Shown here piece after piece: positions 59,156 through 64,000 of a DNA stretch of 64,000 nt. Below the pieces are notes generated by a model. It did not search any database. It saw only the letters and a list, made by a program, of their open reading frames with translations, and was not told where the DNA came from. This DNA comes from Apiotrichum sp. Y4204 (taxonomy: Eukaryota > Basidiomycota > Tremellomycetes > Trichosporonales > Trichosporonaceae): the NCBI GenBank assembly GCA_025531455.1, contig JAMYHL010000012.1:558001-622000 (forward strand). The letters are read 5' to 3'. The translations under genes were made by a program, and so were the position numbers. Position 1 is the stretch's first letter. Each line of letters begins with the position of its first letter.

Positions 59156-59262
59156 GCAGTGCTTGCGGTGCTTGCGGTGCTTGCGGTGCTTGCGGTGCTT
59201 GCGGTGCTTGCGGTGTGTGCGGTGCGTGTGGTGCGTGCGGTGCGTGCGGAGCTTGCGGGGCA
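59156..59262 (+). repeat. Nine-bp minisatellite, TGCGGTGCT type
   Basis: Six perfect copies followed by five decayed ones (TGCGGTGTG, TGCGGTGCG and similar). The plus strand reads as Ala-Cys-Gly repeats, the minus strand as Lys-His-Arg repeats; no gene structure surrounds either. Confidence 0.85.
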
Positions 59263-59606
59263 GGTGTTGGATCGGGACATTCATTGAGCCGAAAGATGTT
59301 GGCTGCCGATGGAATGAATCTCGCCGAGGGTACTTGGATTGGTGGCGGTCACTGATCACCTTGCGATCTAGAGAGCCGTGGGTCCTGCATGGCAAGTCCG
59401 TATCTGATGGCCCCCATGTTACCCATCGCCGATAAGCGGAGATCAAGCTCATCACATTGCTGACGGATGACCCACAGAGATAGATTCGACAGTTTCCAGA
59501 TGAGCCGGCTTTAGAGGCTGACACCTTGCACTGCCCCGAGCTGCATCCACATCGACTTTACGGCGATTTCACGATGCCCCTCATGTCCCAGTCTCGTTGT
59601 GCGAAA

Positions 59607-59646
59607 CACTCCATACTCCATGCTCCATGCTCCATGCTTCATGCTC
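59607..59646 (+). repeat. CTCCATG-rich repeat
   Basis: Short tandem copies of CTCCATG/CTTCATG. Confidence 0.6.
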
Positions 59647-59973
59647 TGCCGCCTCTAAAGTTTGGGTTACTGTAGGCAGTAAGTAGATGGACCTGGCACG
59701 TGCCGTGCCGTCCTCGTGTCAGTGATATAGTAGCAGATCGCAATGGGATGATAAATGACCCCGGTCAGCAGTGGCCCTCAACCCGGTCAGTCCCGATCTG
59801 TCTGGCCTGTCTCTGGACCAGTCGCCGTGTTAGATGCTGCCTTGCTCCTGCCGTTGCAGCTGTTGCAGCTGTTGCCCAAGTACAACAGGGGCAACATCAG
59901 TATCGTTTCAGTCAGCCACACAGCCTCACAATCTTCGCTACTTTACTGCATCTACGCGCTACAGATCGGCACA

Positions 59974-61708
59974 TTACGCCGCCGAGGCGGCGACGCTGTC
60001 GAGGAGTGCCTGCTTCGTCAGCAGCTGCGCAAATTGCGAACAGATGTACGACAGGGAGCATCGCCACTTGGCCGCTCGGCAGATAGTGGTTGCTCGGCAG
60101 ACAAGCGCACGAGGCACGGCACGGCGCCATCCTCCAGCGCTCCACCGACCGAGGCCACCCGGGATCCACTCACCGTAAGCTTAGCAGGAACGGCACCAGC
60201 GAACTCGTCGACAACCTGGCCGTCCTTGTAGGCCTTGAAAGTGGGCATGGCCTTGATGTTCTGGTCCTTGGCGATCTCCTGCACAGTGTCAGCGGACTAT
60301 CTCAGAACCCGGTCCCTGGCTCTGGTTCTCGGCTTTGGCGACACGTGACCGCGTGGGAATCTCGAAATCCAGGCATCTAGGATTCCACTGCGAAGCAAAG
60401 AGGGCAATGTTCTGGACCTTGACGATCCGCAATATTCTACCGCAACCATTGTCGATGCAGCAAGGCACATTCTGGTCCCACCTCGAGGTTGACAGCACGA
60501 TGACATACTGCAGATCCTCGGTGACTTTACATCGAGAGGGATCGGGACAGCGGAAGGCACGTGGGCGTATGTGGATGCCTGGTCGGGTGGGTCTTAGACC
60601 ATCCATGTGCCTTCGAGTGACGTCGTAATGTCTGATGGGGCCATGAAACAGAAAAGGTTGTCATGGTCCCACTCGATCCAGACTTCATCAACACTCGCTG
60701 GTTCGGCGCCGTAGTCTATGATGGCTAGCCGGCCACGAGGCGACTAGCCAGCGATGGTCCAGTGCTCGAGAGCCAGGTGGCTCTATCACGCATCCACGAC
60801 GACGTCATGATAGGTTACGATCGCAGCCATCCAGCGAGGGTGCTTATCGCGCGCGCGATCGACATCGATCAACCGCATGAACAGATGCGAGATAGATATT
60901 CGACTCTCCAGCCACCGCTTCAATGTCGCGGACCCCCCACGCCAATCTCGATCTCAGATAATCCAGACACGGACTCGGATGAACGCGGCCAACTTAAGCC
61001 GCTCGATAACTCTCAAGCCGAGAACCATCCAAGTGTACTCACAGCCTGCTCCTCGACGTCGACCTTGGCGAAGACAATGTTGGGGTACTTGGCCTCGAGC
61101 TTGGCGAAGTGGGGGCCGATGAGCTTGCAGGGGCCGCACCAGGTGGCCCAGTAGTCGACGACAACGGGCTGCGAGCCGGAGATCTGCGGTCAGTGGGCGG
61201 CAGAGGGGCAGATGCATAGAACAGGCGATCCCAGCCGGTATCACACAAGGCAATCACCGCTAATGTGGAAGTGACGGACGCCCGCGCGCATAGCCAGAGA
61301 TGCTGAGAGTACAGCCCGCCCGCGTCCATGCGGTCGGCAGTCCATTTTCGACACATTAAGATGAAAGGCACAACCGCGCCCGAGTGGACCATGGTGTAAT
61401 CTGGAACCAGCGTCCGCAGGCGCGCGTTTCGGCCGAAGAAACGCCGCCCAGTTCCGGTCCAGTTCCACCTTGGTTTTGCGCTCCATCTCCACCAGTTCCC
61501 ATCGTGAGTACGAGCCACCGAGCGTGAGGCATCGATTGGAAAGCGGCCCGCGGCGTCCGCTGCTATTCCCCGATGGGCGTGGGCGCACAAATGTGATGGG
61601 AACCAATCGAAGTGCGCACGCACAAAGAATACTGCACCGAAACGCTGCCTGTTCTGTTGTACTCACCAGCTGCTTGAACTCGTCAAAGGACTCGATAGAC
61701 TTGACCAT
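59974..61708 (-). CDS. TRX1: Thioredoxin
   Basis: Exons 61708-61667, 61183-61043, 60278-60174 and 60009-59974 give 107 residues, normal for cytosolic thioredoxin. The active site WCGPC follows VVVDYWAT, and KVDVEE, the cis-Pro loop KAMPTF and [12 protein letters not shown] are all in place. It reduces protein disulfides and feeds peroxiredoxins and ribonucleotide reductase. No targeting peptide is visible: [11 protein letters not shown] starts directly at the fold. The introns are unusually long for this window (483, 764 and 164 nt) and make up most of the gene, which may mean regulatory content. Upstream, a TATAAAT element and an inverted CCAAT lie at 61845-61855. Confidence 0.93.
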
Positions 61709-62370
61709 TGTGGATAGATGATGAAGGGTGATAATAAGAGAGAGAGAGAAGGAAAAGAAGGCGATGGAAAGGAAAAGGGTGTTTATCCAGCGTACCAGCG
61801 TGTGTGTCGTCCTCTTTTGCGATGACTTCACAGTGCTTTCACCACCAATTTATACTTCCGCACTGTTCTCCCGAGATGACTCAGCGCGCGTGCGCAGTAG
61901 CGTGGCGCGAGTCGCCGGACACGCGATGATTATCCATCTGGCCATCTAGCAATCTGACAGCATGTCAGCTCATGAGCTTGCATGAGCTCACATCTGATAT
62001 CTGATGCCATCACACGAGGCTCATCACGCCATGTGCACCATGCAGGCCATGCAATGCAGATAACCATCCAAATCGTGCTGCTTTGCCGCCAGCTATCCAA
62101 CTGCCAACCGGCATCCCCAGCTCCGCGATTAAAGACCCACATTGGCAGGGCCGAAGTTACATACACTACCCCTGCGCGGGGCGCCGGCCCAGAATGACAA
62201 CCGGGCAATGGCACAGCGGCTGACCACCGGTTCTCTCTTCACTGCACGGCATCCAACTGCATCAGACTTATTGCTTCTTGCTGCACGCTTAACATATCAT
62301 CCTATGGCACTCGATGTGTGTGCTTTCAATCTACAACCTCACGGCTGTAGCTAGCTCGTTCCGCAAGCGC
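61709..62370. promoter_or_regulatory. TRX1 promoter and 3' flank of the malate dehydrogenase gene
   Basis: TATAAAT on the minus strand at about 61849-61855, some 145 bp before the TRX1 ATG, overlapping CCAAT on the plus strand. GA-rich leader at 61738-61755. Rest featureless. Confidence 0.55.
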
Positions 62371-64000
62371 TTAGAGCTTGGGGGGCGCGGGGGTGAACTG
62401 GGCACCCTTCTCGATGGAGGGGCCGAGCTCCTCGACAGCCTTGGCGATGAGCTCCTTCTCCTGCGAGTCGACGTTGCCGATGGGGAGAATGTTCTCAACA
62501 CCGTCACGCTGGATGTCAGCTTTTTATTCGTCGAGTACGTAGCTGCACTACTCACGCCGAGCTCAATGTTGACCGAGAAGTACTGGACCTTCGAGTTGAT
62601 CTCCTTCTGGATGTCGGCACCGCCGGGAGCGGCCTCGAGGTCGATGTACGACTGGACAACGGTCTTCTTGCCGCCGAAGGCAGCCTGAAGGACGAGGTCG
62701 GCGAACTTGGCACCGGCCTGGGCCATCGAGAGGGTGGCCGAGCCGAGGCCGTCCTTGGCCTTGACAACCTCGTCACCACCGAACTGGATGCGGTTGACAA
62801 GAGCGTCGCGCTTGGCCTTGTCGTCAAGGATAGCGGCGGGGATCTCGGGGTCCGACTGGGTGAGGACGGGGATGATGGTGTGGCCAGAGTGGCCGCCAAT
62901 GACGGGGACGTTGTACTTGCCGGCGTCCTGGGGCTTGCCAACAACCTCCGCGACGAAGGTAGCGGCACGGACGATGTCGAGGGTGGTGACACCGAAGAGA
63001 CTGTGGGTTAGTGCCAATATAAGGGAGGGCAACGAGGCGCGCTGCGGGCTTCGAGCAGCAATGCTCTAGCGCTCAGCGGTAACTATCTATACGCACCGCT
63101 TGGGGTCGTAGCAGCCCGCGCGCTTGAGGGTCTCGGCGAAGACGGGGACGGTCGAGTTGACGGGGTTCGAGATGACGAGGATGAAGGCCTTGGGGGCGGC
63201 GTTGGCGATGGCCTGGGCGAGGGTCGCGCAGATGCCAGCGTTGACCTATGGGGCGTCAGTGTCCGATTCGGAGTGCGGGGTAAGAATGCGAGCAACAGTG
63301 CCAGCACGGTCGACGTTGGCCGCACGCGCCATGAAACTCAAAACGCGACGAAGTACTCAGACCCCGCCAGCTCGTCAAATCTCACCTTGAAGAGGTCGTC
63401 ACGGCTGCAAAGTCAGTACAAAACACGTGCACACAAGTCGCTGTCCACTCACGTCATGCCGGGCTTGCGGGGGACACCAGCGGGGATGACGACAATGTCG
63501 GCACCGGCGAGGGCCTTCTCGGCGCCGTTGTCGGCGGGGAGGAAGCCGGCAACCTTGGCAGGGGTGTTGATGTGCGAAAGGTCGGCAGCAACCTAGACTG
63601 TAAGCGGGTGCCGGAATGGGAGGCCGTGAGGCAGGCAGGGGCCGGGGGAGCAGCTCGGACCGGGAATGGAAGGGCAAAAGCCCGCCCGGTGCAGCCATCA
63701 CGCATCTGTGCATTGAGGATACAGCACACAGTGCCCATGCAGAGATGGGCGATTGATGCGAGCTGGTTGGCTGGCGTGCTGGCGTGCTGGCGCACATAGG
63801 GCCACGGAGGACCCGATAACCGGCGCCAGCGTCGGAAGGCTTCCGGCCCCGCCGGCCTTGTTTAGCGTGATTCAGGGATACTCACACCGGGCGAGTTGAC
63901 GACATCGTAGAGCGAGAGCTCAGTGACGAGGGGGTTGAGCTTGAGGAGAAGCGAGAGGGGCTGGCCGATACCGCCTGTGGGTTAGCTGCGTGTTGCATGC
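62371..64000 (-). CDS. NAD-dependent malate dehydrogenase, 5' end outside the window
   Basis: Exons in view: 63974-63886, 63592-63453, 63404-63386, 63245-63097, 63000-62556 and 62508-62371; exon 1 lies beyond 64000. The protein reads [15 protein letters not shown] (cofactor loop), [22 protein letters not shown] (substrate Arg residues), [22 protein letters not shown], and [12 protein letters not shown] with the catalytic His. This is the mitochondrial/peroxisomal type that interconverts malate and oxaloacetate. Whether a mitochondrial presequence exists cannot be seen. The C-terminus is PPKL, whose last three residues resemble a peroxisomal PTS1 variant, so peroxisomal location is possible. 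Six exons lie within 1.6 kb; the 19-nt exon 63404-63386 is notably short. Confidence 0.93.

Larger units (their letters stand above)
51531..59973. other. 8.4-kb region without a supported gene; CT-rich leader next to RFX
   Basis: From about 51600 to 53800 the plus strand is strongly purine-rich (GGGAGGGG-type), so an RFX transcript leader would be pyrimidine-rich; a Pro/Leu/Ser-only open frame there (52895-53590, minus) reflects that bias. Between 54000 and 59970 there are many short frames without domains, and several simple repeats. It may hold a long leader with upstream exons, or a non-coding RNA. Confidence 0.4.

Noticed and set aside
59146..59355. Cys-rich small protein (ACG repeats)
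   Set aside because: Product of the 9-bp minisatellite; the opposite strand is equally open.
1..64000. CRISPR arrays, bacterial operons, insertion sequences, LTR or DNA transposons
   Set aside because: No regularly spaced repeats with unique spacers, and no transposase, integrase or reverse transcriptase motif in any frame read. The genome is eukaryotic.

Overview
The window is nuclear DNA of a GC-rich, intron-dense fungus. Protein similarity (recognised by eye) and intron style point to a basidiomycete yeast of the Tremellomycetes, probably Trichosporonales; the genus is inference. Introns are mostly 31-70 nt, with GTGAGT-like donors, CTGAC/CTAAC branch points close to the acceptor and many exons under 150 nt. 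Most genes had to be rebuilt by joining exons, so internal coordinates are splice models checked for reading frame, not transcript evidence.

Layout. Left end (1-9.4 kb, all minus): a truncated Zn2Cys6 regulator, ERT1 (gluconeogenesis activator) with a 5 kb gene-free upstream region, and an F-box-like protein. 9.4-18 kb: a gene-free stretch, an intronless Baeyer-Villiger-type monooxygenase, a tandem segmental duplication carrying two small Myb/SANT-like genes, and a second F-box-like gene. 18.5-25.4 kb: a METTL14/KAR4-type m6A methyltransferase subunit with a long Met/Gly tail, four tandem tRNA-Arg(ACG) genes, and a 1018-aa protein of unknown function. 27-33 kb: ATG5, the divergent L-rhamnose catabolic pair LRA1/LRA3, a tRNA-Thr(AGT) and an unknown 203-aa protein. 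35-46 kb: a housekeeping block of COG2, COX20, GSP1 (Ran GTPase), the XAP5/FAM50 homolog, mitochondrial EF-Tu (TUF1) and a second tRNA-Thr(AGT). 48-64 kb: an RFX-family transcription factor, about 8.4 kb without a convincing gene, thioredoxin and a malate dehydrogenase that runs off the right edge.

How genes relate. LRA1 (L-rhamnose dehydrogenase) and LRA3 (L-rhamnonate dehydratase) share a 368-bp divergent promoter and catalyse two steps of one pathway. COG2/COX20, GSP1/XAP5 and F-box/METTL14 are also head-to-head pairs, but with no obvious shared function. ERT1, the rhamnose pair, the monooxygenase and malate dehydrogenase all concern carbon use, though they are not a single cluster.

The most striking observation is in GSP1: the P-loop can only be assembled in frame through a predicted 1-nucleotide exon followed by a 5-nucleotide exon. 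Others are the four-copy tRNA-Arg array whose exons are alike while the introns differ, and a METTL14 reading frame that may extend into the first tRNA gene.
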